Shown here: one piece after another, positions 22,950-33,825 of the stretch
How the letters are laid out: each line of letters begins with the position of its first letter
Position numbering within the stretch: the stretch's first letter is position 1
Assembly: GCF_024763615.1 (NCBI RefSeq)
Contig: NC_077224.1
Span: 69,078,712-69,142,711, forward strand
DNA from: Phlebotomus papatasi
Taxonomy: Eukaryota; Arthropoda; Insecta; Diptera; Psychodidae
DNA: 64,000 bases
Direction: 5' to 3'
The notes under the pieces: model-generated
Seen by the model: only the letters and a program-made list of their open reading frames with translations
Told to the model about the DNA's origin: nothing
Databases searched by the model: none
Program-made: the position numbers and the translations under genes

Positions 22950-23830
22950 TGCAATAATGTCCAACGCACAATAAATTTTGTTTTATTAATATGTTTTTGA
23001 TGTTTTTATGAGAGTGAGTGAGATCTAGATCTAGTCATCTCGCTCATTCTCATGAGAAATTTTGAAAACATGTTTACAAATAAAAGTTATTGTGCGCTGA
23101 TCATTATACTAAAAACATGTTTACAAAATCAAAGTTATAGTGAGTGGGATATTATGCCCAACGCACAATAACTTTTCTTTAAAAACATGTTTTCAAAATT
23201 GCCTATAAGAGTGAGCGAAATGACTAGATCAAGATTTCATTCACTTTTATTGAAATGTCAAAAACATGTTTACAAAAAAAAAAGTTATTGTGCGCTGGGT
23301 ATTAGGCATAATGCTCAGAGCTCAATAACTTTTTTTGTGAACCTGTTTCTGACTTTTTTCTAAGAGCGAAAGAGATCTAACTCTAGTCAGCTCACTTACT
23401 CTAATAAGTAGTTCCGAAAACATGTTTACAAAACAAGTCACTGTAAGCTGGACATAATGCACAATGCATAATAACGATTATTTTCATAAAATGTTTTTAA
23501 GATTTTATTGAGTGTAGATGAAATGTAGATCTAGTCAACTCTTTCACTCCCATAAGAAATTTTGAAAACATGTTTACCACACAAAAATAATTGTGCGTTA
23601 TGCATAATGACCATAGCACAATAACTTCTGTTTTAGATCTAGATCTAAAATAGATCTACATTTAGATCTTTGGATCTAAATGTAAACATGTGTTTCGTAT
23701 TCCAATTAGAGTGAAATAAATATAGAACTAGTCATTTCGCTCACTTTTATAAGCAATTTCGGAAAGTGTTTGCAAATTTCAAATAACGAGTTTGTCCATT
23801 TAAAAATTTTCAAATCATAAGTTTGACGAC
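22950..23830. repeat. tandem cluster of about five palindromic 150 bp units (AGATCTAGATCT core), cluster A
   Basis: Each unit is itself an inverted repeat: arms like CAACGCACAATAACTTTTGT then AAACATGTTTT, a GAGTGAGTGAGATCTAG / CTAGTCATCTCGCTCACTC centre, then the inverse arms to GTTATTGTGCGCTGGGCAT. Units follow each other head to tail with little spacing and increasing decay to the right. The same unit occurs at 32174, 43270, 52180 and 53800. Confidence 0.85.
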
Positions 23831-24612
23831 CAAGCGAGCACAGTTAGCATGAAGACATGAACGTTCGAAAGGAGAGCACTTTCCCCTAGTGGTGACGGTA
23901 AAATAATTAATGAAAATGATAATTTGACGTAAAAAACATAAAATTCTTACATTTTATTTCTTATTTTAAAAACTGTTGTTATATTTTTAAAAAATTTCGA
24001 TTTAAAAAAATTATAAATTCTACCAGAATTAAAAAAGAAAATCTTCAAATAACACGCTAAAAACAATTGTAAATGAACGTGGCACCACACTGTCATGAAA
24101 TTGTTATTTAAGACGATATTTATTTTTTAATTTTTTATAAACCACGTTACCATTTTTTAATTAGGTAAAATACGAAATTACAAAATATACAATATTCTAA
24201 AAATAATTTCGTGGCGAAAAAAAATTAATTTCATTTGGAATTATATCCCGTCATAGAAATTTTCTGCCGTTTTGCTCCGGAAGTTAGTCAGAAACGCTAA
24301 GCCGGCAGTGATCGCAAGAATATCTTTTTGACATAAACCACTCTTCGCATAAATCTGTATAGAAGAATTCTTGTTCAAAAGCAATTTATTATTTAAAAAA
24401 ATTGAACTGAAAATGAAAAAAATGTGATTCAGAAAAATTACCTTTGAAAAGAATTGGAATAAAACGATCGATAAAATAAAAAAAAAATATATTAAATACA
24501 ACAAAAAAATTAAGTAAAAAAAATAATTATCAGATAGCATAACGAATACTAAGTAAAATAATGTTTTCATCCTAGACTGTGTTTTCAATCTTAAAATGTA
24601 TTTATTTTTCAT

Positions 24613-25607
24613 TAAGGGACACCGGAGCAAAATTTGTCAAAACGAAAATTTCAATATTCACTATTTTCTAAAATAAAAGAGACTGAGGCTTGAAATTTTT
24701 ATTATAGATAGCCTTTATGAACCTTCTTACGGCGTTATCACACTTGCACATTAAAATTTTAATGTGATTCACATTAATTGTCGCTTGTGAGCGTCCAAAT
24801 ATATTATTTGTGTCTTTGAGTCACTTAATATTTGGAGTTTTTCTATTTATTGATAAAGAAGTGGACTTGGCCTGCAAAAATAAGTTTAAATTTACCTAAA
24901 GCATAAATATTTTTCACATTAAAAATTTAAAGAGCAAATCGCATTAATTTTTCGCATTAATGCTATTAATCAATTTAAATCAAATTTTGCGGGCCAAGTC
25001 TACCTTTTTATCAACAAATAGATCAAATTTTGAATATAAAATGATTCAAACACACAAAATACACATTTGGACTCTCACAAGCGACAATTAATGTGAATCA
25101 TATTAAAATTGTAATGTGCAAGAGTGTGATAACAGTTAAACTTACAAAATTTCAAGGGATTCGAGGAAGGATTATGTAAAATAAAAAATAATGAAATTTA
25201 GAGCCCTATTTTTGTAATATTTGACTTACAGAAAATATCAATAATGATTAGCTCAATTTAAGCACATTTATCGTTAAGATAGAGAAAAATTATCTCCGAC
25301 AAAGTTGTAGAGGAATAAATTTCCTTTAAAAATATGTCTATTTGATATTTTTAATGTTTGCGAGAGTAAAACGTCACAAATTATTCGAAGACTGACAAAA
25401 TTTGTGCACCAGCAATTTTGAGAATCTCCACAAAATCGACTAATAGAAAATGATTCGAAAATCACATTTCTTTCGAGATAGAGGAAAATAGTATTCTGCA
25501 ATGTTGTAGAGAAGTAAATTTCCTATAAGAATATGCTCATTATAAAACGTTTAAATTTTCTCAGAGCTCGTGGAAGAATTAAATATGCGTATTGCCCCAG
25601 TCTCCCC
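24613..25607. repeat. diverged copy of the GGGGAGACTGGGGC element with nested hairpin
   Basis: The right end GCCCCAGTCTCCCC before TA matches 22026-22928 closely; the left end AAGGGACACCGGAGCAAAAT is diverged. The strings CTACAACTTTGTCGGAG-like and ATTTCCT.TA.AA.ATATG are repeated inside. A palindromic element (24728-25136) is inserted in it. Confidence 0.65.
24728..25136. repeat. long hairpin element nested at 24.7-25.1 kb
   Basis: The arms begin GTTATCACACTTGCACATTA and the inverse TAATGTGCAAGAGTGTGATAAC, and stay paired through TTCACATTAATTGTCGCTTG and GACTTGGCC.GCAAAA to the centre near 24940. Nearly the whole 409 bp can fold on itself. Non-coding. Confidence 0.85.
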
Positions 25608-25848
25608 TACATTTTAAATTTAGGAAAATTAACTTTTCAGATGAACTCGTAATAAAAAGACATTAATATTTTATAAATAAAATAAACTTATAAAACATCA
25701 TTCCATACAAAACCTTTGAGAATACCGTAAAAGTGATGTAGTAAAATTTAAAAATGTTAATGAAATTATTATTATTTTTTTTAGAAACAAACTACTTCAT
25801 ATAAATTTTCGGAGATTTTATGTCCCATTCCTTAGGTTTACAAATTAA

Positions 25849-26069
25849 CTCTTTCGCGTCTTTAGGGTCATATATGACCCGGGGAAAAAAGTCTCTTTTT
25901 GGCTATTTACATTAATTGAAATCTAACTGGAGTCTTGAGAAAATGAGCCAAGAATCTTACATCATTCTATTATGATGTCGTGCACGAACAGATAGATTTC
26001 AATTAATGTAAATACCCAAAAAAAACTTTTTTCCCCGAGTCATGACATTACCCTAAAGACGCGAAAGAG
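25849..26069. repeat. piggyBac-like MITE (TTAA duplication), short hairpin form
   Basis: CTCTTTCGCGTCTTTAGGGT and its inverse lie between TTAA at 25845-25848 and 26070-26073. The arms stay paired through ATTTACATTAATTGAAATCT, so the 221 bp element is a near palindrome. The TTAA duplication is the hallmark of piggyBac superfamily insertion. Confidence 0.88.
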
Positions 26070-26130
26070 TTAAGACCTAAGGAAAAGAATAAATATCCTC
26101 GAAACGTGATATAAAGCTTATGTGCTGGAC

Positions 26131-26240
26131 AGGCCTACGGCTTAATCCGAGAGACGGCTTAACGGAATTATAATCAAAATAATGATTAGACTGATTTCCC
26201 ATCAGTTTCCCACTAATCCGTCTCTCGACTTAACCTGTAA
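26131..26240. repeat. fold-back repeat with CTTAANCCGAGAGACGGCTTA arms, copy 1
   Basis: CGGCTTAATCCGAGAGACGG and the inverse CCGTCTCTCGACTTAA surround AATTATAATCAAAATAAT. Related units are at 48714-48835 and 60805-61025. Confidence 0.7.
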
Positions 26241-26364
26241 TGCCGACTTCAGACTGGAGGTTTAGCTCAGTTCCCTGAGATCTCAAAAATCTAAATAACA
26301 AGGAATTTTATTGATTTTTCAAAAAATAAGGGATCATTTGCCCTTAATGTCCAATCCTTAACAA

Positions 26365-26590
26365 CACTGAGAGAAATCCGAAAAAGTTAAAATAGCATTC
26401 CGGAAATATTAATTTTACCCTGCATTATTGATCCAAAATCGGTGTAAATATTACACTTTTTAGGTGTATTGGGGGTTAAAGTTACCCTTTTTCATGTTAA
26501 TTTTACCCTTAAAAAGGTGTAAAATTAACATTAAAAAATGTTGATATATTTTTACACCAAAAAAGTTTTAAGGTTATGAGGAAAAAAAGT
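26365..26590 (-). repeat. CACTG-ended MITE, copy 4 (truncated)
   Basis: It starts CACTGAGAGAAATCCG like the other inverted copies and stays alignable to GAGGAAAAAAAGT, after which the expected CGCACCCTCTTTTT..CAGTG end is missing. Confidence 0.85.
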
Positions 26591-28854
26591 GTATAATGTT
26601 CTAGATATTAACATTTAATGCGAAGTAAAGAATTATTTATTTGAATACATTTTATCAATTGCCAACAGTGCCCAAAATAGCTTACATTCCAAAATAACCA
26701 TGTTAATAAATCATTTGTCACGAGTGAACTTTTCATTTTTCTATTTTAAATTTTAGGTTTATTTATTTAAGGGATATTACACAGAGGTTAAAAGCTCTCT
26801 AGCTCCTTGAGTATAGTATTTGCAGCTTTTCAGACTTTCCAAGAAAGTAACTTAATTTCATTTTTAAAATAAATCCTTTGATGTAAATTGGACTAAAATG
26901 GGTTGCACAAGACAAAGGGATACATTGCAGGTATCAAAAATGTAAGTTTTTTTTTAATTGTTTCTTCTTCCACAAAAATAAAAGAACCATTGAGGGAGTG
27001 TTTTGAAATTAAGGGATGGTGGTAAGTATACGTTTAATGAACACTGTTACTTTTTTTTTGGAGAATTTAAAAAAAAAGCACATTAACTTTCAAGGCTCAA
27101 GACAAAAATCATTTTTCCTTCAATTACACTGTTCTTTGACTCTTTTCTTTTTTTTCTCTCTATTGAAACATTTATATCAATCTACTCACGGCGAATCCCC
27201 CAATCCATCATATTTCTTTCTTATACTTTTTCTTTCCTTCTCAGTCTACAAACAGGCTAAGGTAACTTTGAAATCATAAGAACCGTATCTTGAACACTGC
27301 CTTATAAACTTTCTCTCACACCCCCGCAGATCTTTTTTTTTCTTCTTTTCTTTTCTGCTGTTGAACTTCAGAGGGGGGGGGGTGAAAAACGAAAGAAAAG
27401 TTTAAACGGGAAAATTGTTTTCTAACATTTATTCATTTTCCATGTAGCCCCGTTGGAGGGATAAATGTGAATTGTCTATCTGAATTATTTTTTTTTTAAG
27501 TAAAACAAGAAAATAATAAGCTTCAAATTAGCTGAGAAAATTGTGAAAGTAGCTAGAATTCCGTCAATTTCCAAGAAATTAGACGACAAATTGGAGAAAA
27601 AAAACACTGAAAAACTGTACCAAGAATTGTTAACTGTGACAACTTAACAATTATTTGTCTTCTCTCCTCAATTCTGGTCATTCTATCAAACAATAAAACT
27701 CTGCAATTGTCGATTTTGTACGTTTCTGCACTCATGGTAGAACATTTTTCTTCTCTCCGTTTTTTTTTTACTTTTTCTTCTTTTTAACAACTCTAAACCT
27801 CTTTCATGTGATTTAATGTGAGAAGAAAAAAAAGATTGTATTATATTGTATTGCAAAAAAGAAAGATTTCGAATGAAAAAAAAATCACGCACACACACAA
27901 TATCAATCTTATTAAATTTAATTTAATTCTTTTCTTCCGCTCAATACAGCGTCTATCGCGAAAAATTGGATGACACGGTTAAATGTTGCTTGGTAGAAAA
28001 CGCAAAAAGAATTCATTTAACAAAAAAAAATAAGAGAAAATTGCGATATTTTTAACGTAAAAAAAAGTAGAAGAGAGATTTAATTTATAGTAAATGCGTG
28101 TTCACTGCGTTAGAGTAGACACAAGATAGACACAATTCGATATCGTTCGGCATGACTTTGATTAGGTGATGTTCCCACTGAGAGATGTGTCACTCTTACT
28201 GCCCAAGTTATACTTCATGCAATACCCAATTCTCCTCTAAAAATCGACACAAAAACCTGAGAGAGAGAGAAAGAGAGACTTATTCCCCTTTTATATATAT
28301 ATATATTCCTTTACCATCTGCCTCTCTCACTATATCGATGTCAGTGAAAATGTGTGTCAGAGGATTTTAGTCCATCTGACATTTCCACAGCGCACCACGA
28401 GCTTCGACATCACGAGAGAATTTCCATCCACGAGACTAGCTTTTCTCTCCCCCATAGACCGTACAATGTAACAATACAAATTATGTATATAGGAAAGTTT
28501 TCCGAGAGATCACGAGAGAAAGGAACAGACAATGCAAGAGCTTTTGAGAGAGGAGCAAAAAGCTCTGTGTGTTCTTATCTTGGAAAATTCGTTCAGTAAA
28601 AGCTCTTTCAGACTGAGACTCTTCTTCTTAAGGACATCAACCATAAATATACAGCAAATAAATTGGTAGTTTGATAAGATAAACTCATTGAGAATCTCAC
28701 CAAAAACCAATTGATTTTGCTATAAAATTATTTGAAAAGACACAATCGTTGGTGATTCTAAAATCTCTCAAAGTTTTGATAGATATCATGATAAATTTTT
28801 ACGAATATAGCGTATCACTATACGGAACACCCTTCTCACAATAGTGTATCGAGA

Positions 28855-29060
28855 GAAAATCAAGTGATAAGCAAAGATAAGCTTAGCTTATCGTAGCTAT
28901 AAGATTCTTTACAGGCGACATTGAAGATCTTGCAACTCGGGGTTCTTGCAACTCGAATTACTTGAAAATTCGACTGTGAATTGAATTTTTGGGGTAAAGC
29001 GAGTTACAGGAACCCGATGTGTAATCACTCTCAGTTCCCCTGTGAAAAATCACTGGTTAT
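28855..29060. repeat. dispersed repeat shared with 46075-46215
   Basis: The order GATAAGCTTA, GCTATAAGATTCTTTACA, TTGCAACTCGGGGTTCTTGCAAC, TGAATTGAATTTTTGGGGTAAAG is repeated with changes at 46095-46210. It forms the left edge of a composite repetitive block reaching to about 30760. Confidence 0.65.
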
Positions 29061-29360
29061 TTTCTATTAGGTGTGATTCCTTCATAATCACACCTATTGT
29101 GATACTCCGATTTTGTGAAAGTGCTCCGATCGAGCTGAAATTCACAGGGTATATGTTTTGAACATACGACGATTTCTAGGCTATTAGTTTTTTGAAAAAC
29201 CGGTTCTAAACCGGTTTAAAACCGGTTTTTCTAGGTTTTCTCGAAATTGGCCTATGCAATTTGAACCATTTTATGTTCATGTTGTAGCGCTACTAGAGTA
29301 GATCAATTTAAAGAAAATGGTGATTGCTCCAAGATTTCTCGAGATATTTAAAAAAAATTC

Positions 29361-29690
29361 GTGGGTCGTGAAATTTCTCGCAGATTTTCGCAAGTCGCGA
29401 GAAATTTCGCGGATTTTCGCGGGCCGCGAAATTTTTCACGGCTTTTCAGAAGCCGCGAAATTTTTCGCGGATTCTCGCGGGTCGCTAATTTTTTTGCGAA
29501 TTTACGCGGGACGCAAAATTTTTCGCAGATTTTCGCGTATTTTCGCGGGTCGCGAAATTTTTCGCGAATTTTCAGGGGCCGTGAAATTTTTCGCGAATTT
29601 TCAGGGGCCGTGAAATTTTTCGCGAATTTTTGCAGGTCGCGAAGTTTTTCGCGGATTTTCGTGGGCCGCCAAATTTTTCGCAGATTTTCG
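29361..29690. repeat. CG-rich minisatellite, about 29 bp x 11
   Basis: Units of the form GGGTCGCGAAATTTTTCGCG plus AATTTTC.. repeat about eleven times. The most regular stretch, 29575-29640, shows an exact 29 bp period. Each unit contains the self-complementary CGCGAAA..TTTCGCG. This creates long artificial frames on both strands. It is the most CpG-dense spot of the window. Confidence 0.9.
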
Positions 29691-29693
29691 TTT

Positions 29694-29981
29694 TGAAGTA
29701 AAATTTTGCACATATCAAGCCTAAAAGAGGCTCTAAACGGATGTAAAGTTTGAGGCCTCTATCTCTCATATTTTCCGAGAAAATCGACTTTAAAGATTTT
29801 CAGACACTTATGCATTTCTCATCCAATTTTTTTTTCATTTTCAAGTGAAATTTTGCACATATCAAGCCTGAAAGAGGTTCTAAATGGTTTAAAAGTTTGA
29901 GCCCTCTATCCCTCATAGTTTCCGAGATAATCTACTTTAAAGTTTTCAGACACTTTCATGCATTTCTCATCCAATTTTCCT
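29694..29981. repeat. tandem duplication, period 147 bp, next to the minisatellite
   Basis: AAATTTTGCACATATCAAGCCT occurs at 29701-region and again at 29848. The following text (AAAGAGG.TCTAAA, CTCTATC.CTCATA, TTTCCGAGA, TTTCAGACACTT, ATGCATTTCTCATCCAATTTT) recurs in the same order. Two diverged copies. Confidence 0.85.
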
Positions 29982-31039
29982 TATTAATAACGATAATATG
30001 TTACATACAGTTTAAGAATTATTAAACGAAATTTGCAATATTTATGTATAAATATCGTTCGAGTTTGCCACAATCCAAATTTGCAATGAAGGAATCGCAC
30101 CTGTATAAGCTGATCTAGGCTTATCACTGGTTTTTTGGTTTGAATACAGAAGGTCAACAAAAGAAAAAGAAAGTTTTTTTTTAATCAGTGAATAAACATT
30201 GGAGATAGAATCGGGTCAATTTCGTTATAGTTAGGGTCAGGGGAACATTGAGATGAAGTAAAGACGGATGCGACCTAGGGTAGAGTCAGCCCTTTTTGCC
30301 ATGTAAGCACTTTTTCGCCACCTAATATAAAACAACTAATTTAAGGCATTTAAGAATAAGTAGCATTTCAACATTCATAATATGTTGTGTTCCAATATCC
30401 CAATACGTTAATAATTACAGAAAAGTTGTAGCATTTGAAGAGACGCCTTCATTTGACGCCTTCTTGCTAAGGTCAGGGAGCTCGGATTCATTAGATTTCT
30501 TATTTGAAAGCTCTTAGGCCCAGCTATAACACACTAAAATTTGAGATCGATTTATGCCATAGACGCTAAATCATTGAGAAAAAATTAGCGTTTGTACTCC
30601 GGACAGGACACCCACAAAAATCGATTTTTGGCGCGCAGAATATTCGTGATCTGTGAGTGACAAAAAGTGTAGATCCAAAATTTGAGCCCGATCTGACGAG
30701 GTGGGATTTCACCTCAGACAGCAAAAATTGAGATTGTAAACATAAGAATCACAGGTGATATAGGCCTTTCTCGATATTGTAATTAGAGGAATCCCCTTAA
30801 AGGGTTAAACATATTAAAATACAAAATTTTAACTATATTTTTTGAAATTTTCATTCAAAAATTTCAAAAATTCAGCCGTTATAACCTGATTTTTGGAGAC
30901 TGCTTTTGAAGAAAAAAAAACTTACTTATCGGTGAACATGATTACTCAGAGTTATGCCAAAAGTAAAATATTTTCTGTTAACTTTGAACTGTGGATTCTT
31001 GATGGAAAATTAAATTTGGATTTTTGGGATATTATTATA

Positions 31040-31400
31040 CAAAATAACCGATTTAAATCGATTTTAATCGGTTCATAATCGATAACTAATTTTTATCGAA
31101 AACTGAAGTGAAGTGTACTTTGGGAAATATTTTAAGTGATTTATAAATTCGTTCAAATCGGTTGGGAACTGGTAATGAATCTGTTATGAACCGCTTTTGT
31201 CCGAAAATTAGTTCTATTACTCTTAGAACTATTTTGGGAGATCTTTGAGTGATTTATGAATCATTTCAAATCGGTTGAGGACCGGTAAATAAATTGACAC
31301 GATCAACACAATAGCATCTAAATCATGGGTTCGCGGTTCGCGCCTTTCGAGCAATTTGCAAAGCCTAGAACGCTTTGCCATCCCTTTTAAATGAAGTTTT
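31040..31400. repeat. second copy of the AACCGGTT-like dispersed repeat
   Basis: This shares with 1-275 the order of AATCGGTT runs, a GATTTATGAATC segment, a GGACCGGTAAA segment, AGCATCTAAATCA and the terminal GCAAAGCC..CGCTTTGCCA string. The copies are clearly diverged, so the repeat is old. Class unknown. Confidence 0.6.
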
Positions 31401-31700
31401 AGAGCTGCCTAGGTGATTTTCCGAAATCAAAAATTAACAACTTAATATATTTCTTATTTCGAAATACTGGTAAAAATAAAAGGATCAAATTGATCCACAT
31501 TTGATCCTTCTGCAAAGGAATTAACATGTTCTATTATTATGATAAATCCTTTTCAAAAGGATCAAATTTGGAACTATTTGATCTTTTTATTTTTACCAAT
31601 GTAAGAAAGGTTTTGGAGTCCATTACAAACTTAACTCCTGTTAGTCTGCTATATATCAGTAATTTGTATACCAATATTTTAATTGAAATATGTATATATA

Positions 31701-32175
31701 GGGTAAGCCTGCCAGATTCAGGCATAGTGACAAAGTCCCAAATTTGAAATGTAATATTTTTAAAACAAATTTAATATTTTTCTTATTTACTGTTACTTGC
31801 TTTTTTCTTGCTTAAATTGAATACTTTTTGTTACTTGGAGTGTTGCTTTCAATCTCATAGAAAGTTTATCGTTTTTATATACTGTAAAATCATTATTAAT
31901 ACATTTTAAAATTAATTAAAATGTAGACATAGCTTTGGTGACCTATTTCGGCCACCTTCATTCTCATAGTTCCTTTCCCTTCGGAAATTCTTTCAATGTC
32001 TTTCTCAAATCATCTCCTTTATCGCAGCTACGTTATTTGTTATTCTTTTGCATTGTATAATCCCTATACTAAATACTGAATGAAATACTAAATTAATACT
32101 AAAAAGTCATGGAAATTCGATGAACAAAAAAGGTGGCCGGTATTGCAAGCTGGTCGAAATTTGGCACACTTATCC
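31701..32175. repeat. TA-flanked element with GGGTAAGNNTGCC ends, copy 2
   Basis: The left end is GGGTAAGCCTGCCAGATTC and the right end CGAAATTTGGCACACTTATCC, with TA on both sides; 475 bp. The interior shares CTATTTCGGCCACCTTCATT with copy 3. Confidence 0.82.
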
Positions 32176-32321
32176 TAATGACCAACATACAATAACTTTA
32201 GTTTTTTAAACATATTTTTGACATTTCAGTGAAAATAAAACTAAACTAAATTTAGTCACTCTCTGTAGGTTATTTTAAAATCATGTTGACAAAACAAAAG
32301 TTATTGTACTTTGGGCATAAT
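32174..32321. repeat. single unit of the AGATCTAGATCT palindromic family
   Basis: This decayed unit runs from GACCAACATACAATAACTTT to AAGTTATTGTACTTTGGGCA, and sits between the two GGGTAAGTGTGCC elements. The central AGATCT core is lost. Confidence 0.7.
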
Positions 32322-32398
32322 TTTCATGTATTTTTTGTTATGCTCTTCTAATATCAACAAAATAGGGTTTATGTGGTTTGAAATTTTTTTTTCGTATA

Positions 32399-32825
32399 GG
32401 TTAAGTGTGCCAAATTTCGGCATAGTTGCATCCAAGCGCCAAAATCTCAAGTATGAAATGGTTTTCTTTTTAATACAATTGATTTTTTTGTTACTTTTTC
32501 TTAAGGAATGTTACTTGGAACTTTGTAGACAGTTTATTGTCTTTATTTTCTCTAAAATCATTCTTAATACATTTTAAAATCAATGAAAATTTAGACATAA
32601 CTTTGGTGGCTTATTTCGGCCACCTTCATTCTCTTAGTTCCGTGCGCTTCAGGAATTCTTTCAATGTCTTTTTCACGTCATGTCGTTTGTCAAATCGACA
32701 TTTTTTTTGTTATTTTTTTGCACTGTATAATCTCTAGAATATGCAAAACCTAAAAATTCATGGAAATTCGAAGAACAAAGAAGTGGCCGGAATTGCAAGC
32801 TGGACGAAATTTTGTACAATTACCC
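32399..32825. repeat. TA-flanked element with GGTTAAGTGTGCC ends, copy 3
   Basis: Same orientation as copy 2, 427 bp, between TA dinucleotides. The left end contains AAGTGTGCCAAATTTCGGCA and the right end is the diverged inverse. Copies 2 and 3 are only about 220 bp apart. Confidence 0.82.
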
Positions 32826-33311
32826 TATTTACTTTATCAATAATTATTAATGTATTTTGAGTTTGTATAGAATATGTATGTATGTATACAATAAGGGATT
32901 AATTAATCTTTAAAATAATCCTAAAATGATAATTACAAATTAGAAATGGAATAATCCAAACATATTTTTTATATTGCGAATTTTTTTCATCAAAATTTTT
33001 GAAGAGAAAAAACTGTTTAATCGTAAAATGAATTAAAACATTCTCCCAATTTTAAAATATATAATGTCTCAATAATATGTATCAAGAGCATCAAGAAAAC
33101 AGAATACGAATTGTTGATGTTTTTAACTTGTCATAAATTTTTTAAAAATTCAAGAGTAAAATGTTGAAGGTAATTTTCGGGAATGCCAAATTATTTAGGA
33201 TAAAATTTTAAAGCTCTAAAATATTAAAATATTTTTATAATATTTTTTTTAACAATAGGAACATTATAGAAAGCACAAATTAAAAAATAAATAAATAAAT
33301 ATACTGCTTAC

Positions 33312-33825
33312 CTCTGGATGTTGGATGATTCATAAGGATAGACAGTGGACACTCATCGTCATCCAAGATGTACTCTGTACCATCACTGTTAACTTGCACC
33401 AGGCAATAGTGCAGTGGATCCGCCTTATCCAGTCCATACTTTGCCAGCATTTCCCGGACAACAGCTTGCGCACAATCTCTGATTGACAACAAGAGAGTCT
33501 TGTAGGGAACATCCCGACACAGACTCTCACCATAGATCTTCAGTGTTCCTCCTGTGTCCGGTCCACCATCTTTCGACCGAAACTGCTGCAATTTCTTCTC
33601 CAGCTTCTGCTGACGTCGTCGACGCATCACGGCTTCTGGGTTGGAAATGGACCTCGTGAAGGACGTCTCCGGCAATTCCGTGTACAATTTCTCTGCCACA
33701 TGATTCTCAGCATTGGCTGTATTTGTACTCTGCATCTTCTGCAATTTCTCTTTCTTCTTCTTCTGCTCCTTCTGTTCACGCTTTGACAATTTCCTCTTGA
33801 AATTTGTGTCGCCACTCTCAAGTGT
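33312..33825 (-). CDS. cno: canoe/afadin coding exon 3: basic linker and Ras-association domain 2
   Basis: This 514 bp exon encodes 171 residues plus one base. Residues 8-30 of the exon are a Lys/Glu-rich segment starting NFKRKLSKREQK, which matches the charged linker between the two RA domains in afadin. Next come LPETSFTRSISNPEAV and RRRRQQKLEKK, the most conserved junction motif of the family. RA2 follows, from GGTLKIYGESL through YKTLLLS to YILDDDECPLSI. The acceptor is TTATTTGCAG before 33825. The donor, GTAAGC, leaves a single G (phase 1), which is completed by the FHA exon. RA2 also binds Rap1-class GTPases. The exon is intact. The 24 kb intron that follows splits RA2 from its last strand. 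Confidence 0.92.

Larger units (their letters stand above)
9287..33311 (-). other. canoe intron 3 (24 kb, between RA2 and FHA exons)
   Basis: This intron is bounded by the GTAAGC donor at 33311 and the AG acceptor at 9288-9287. It contains the LTR retrotransposon and most of the DNA-element repeats in the window. The parts 10000-10800, 11020-11830, 12311-13539, 18710-21149, 23831-24612 and 26600-28850 show no gene. Within 18710-21149 and 26600-28850 there are pyrimidine-rich and (TC)n/(GA)n runs, for example 20340-20395 and 28258-28278, and a short (TA)n near 28293. Confidence 0.8.

Noticed and set aside
22950..23830. CRISPR-like regular spacing of repeats
   Set aside because: The genome is eukaryotic and the units are long palindromes without unique spacers; they are MITE-derived tandem repeats.
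29317..29769. Long overlapping frames on both strands (up to 121 codons), Arg/Phe/Lys-rich
   Set aside because: They are direct read-through of the 29 bp CG-rich minisatellite; all frames are open because the unit lacks stops, and the protein is a simple repeat.
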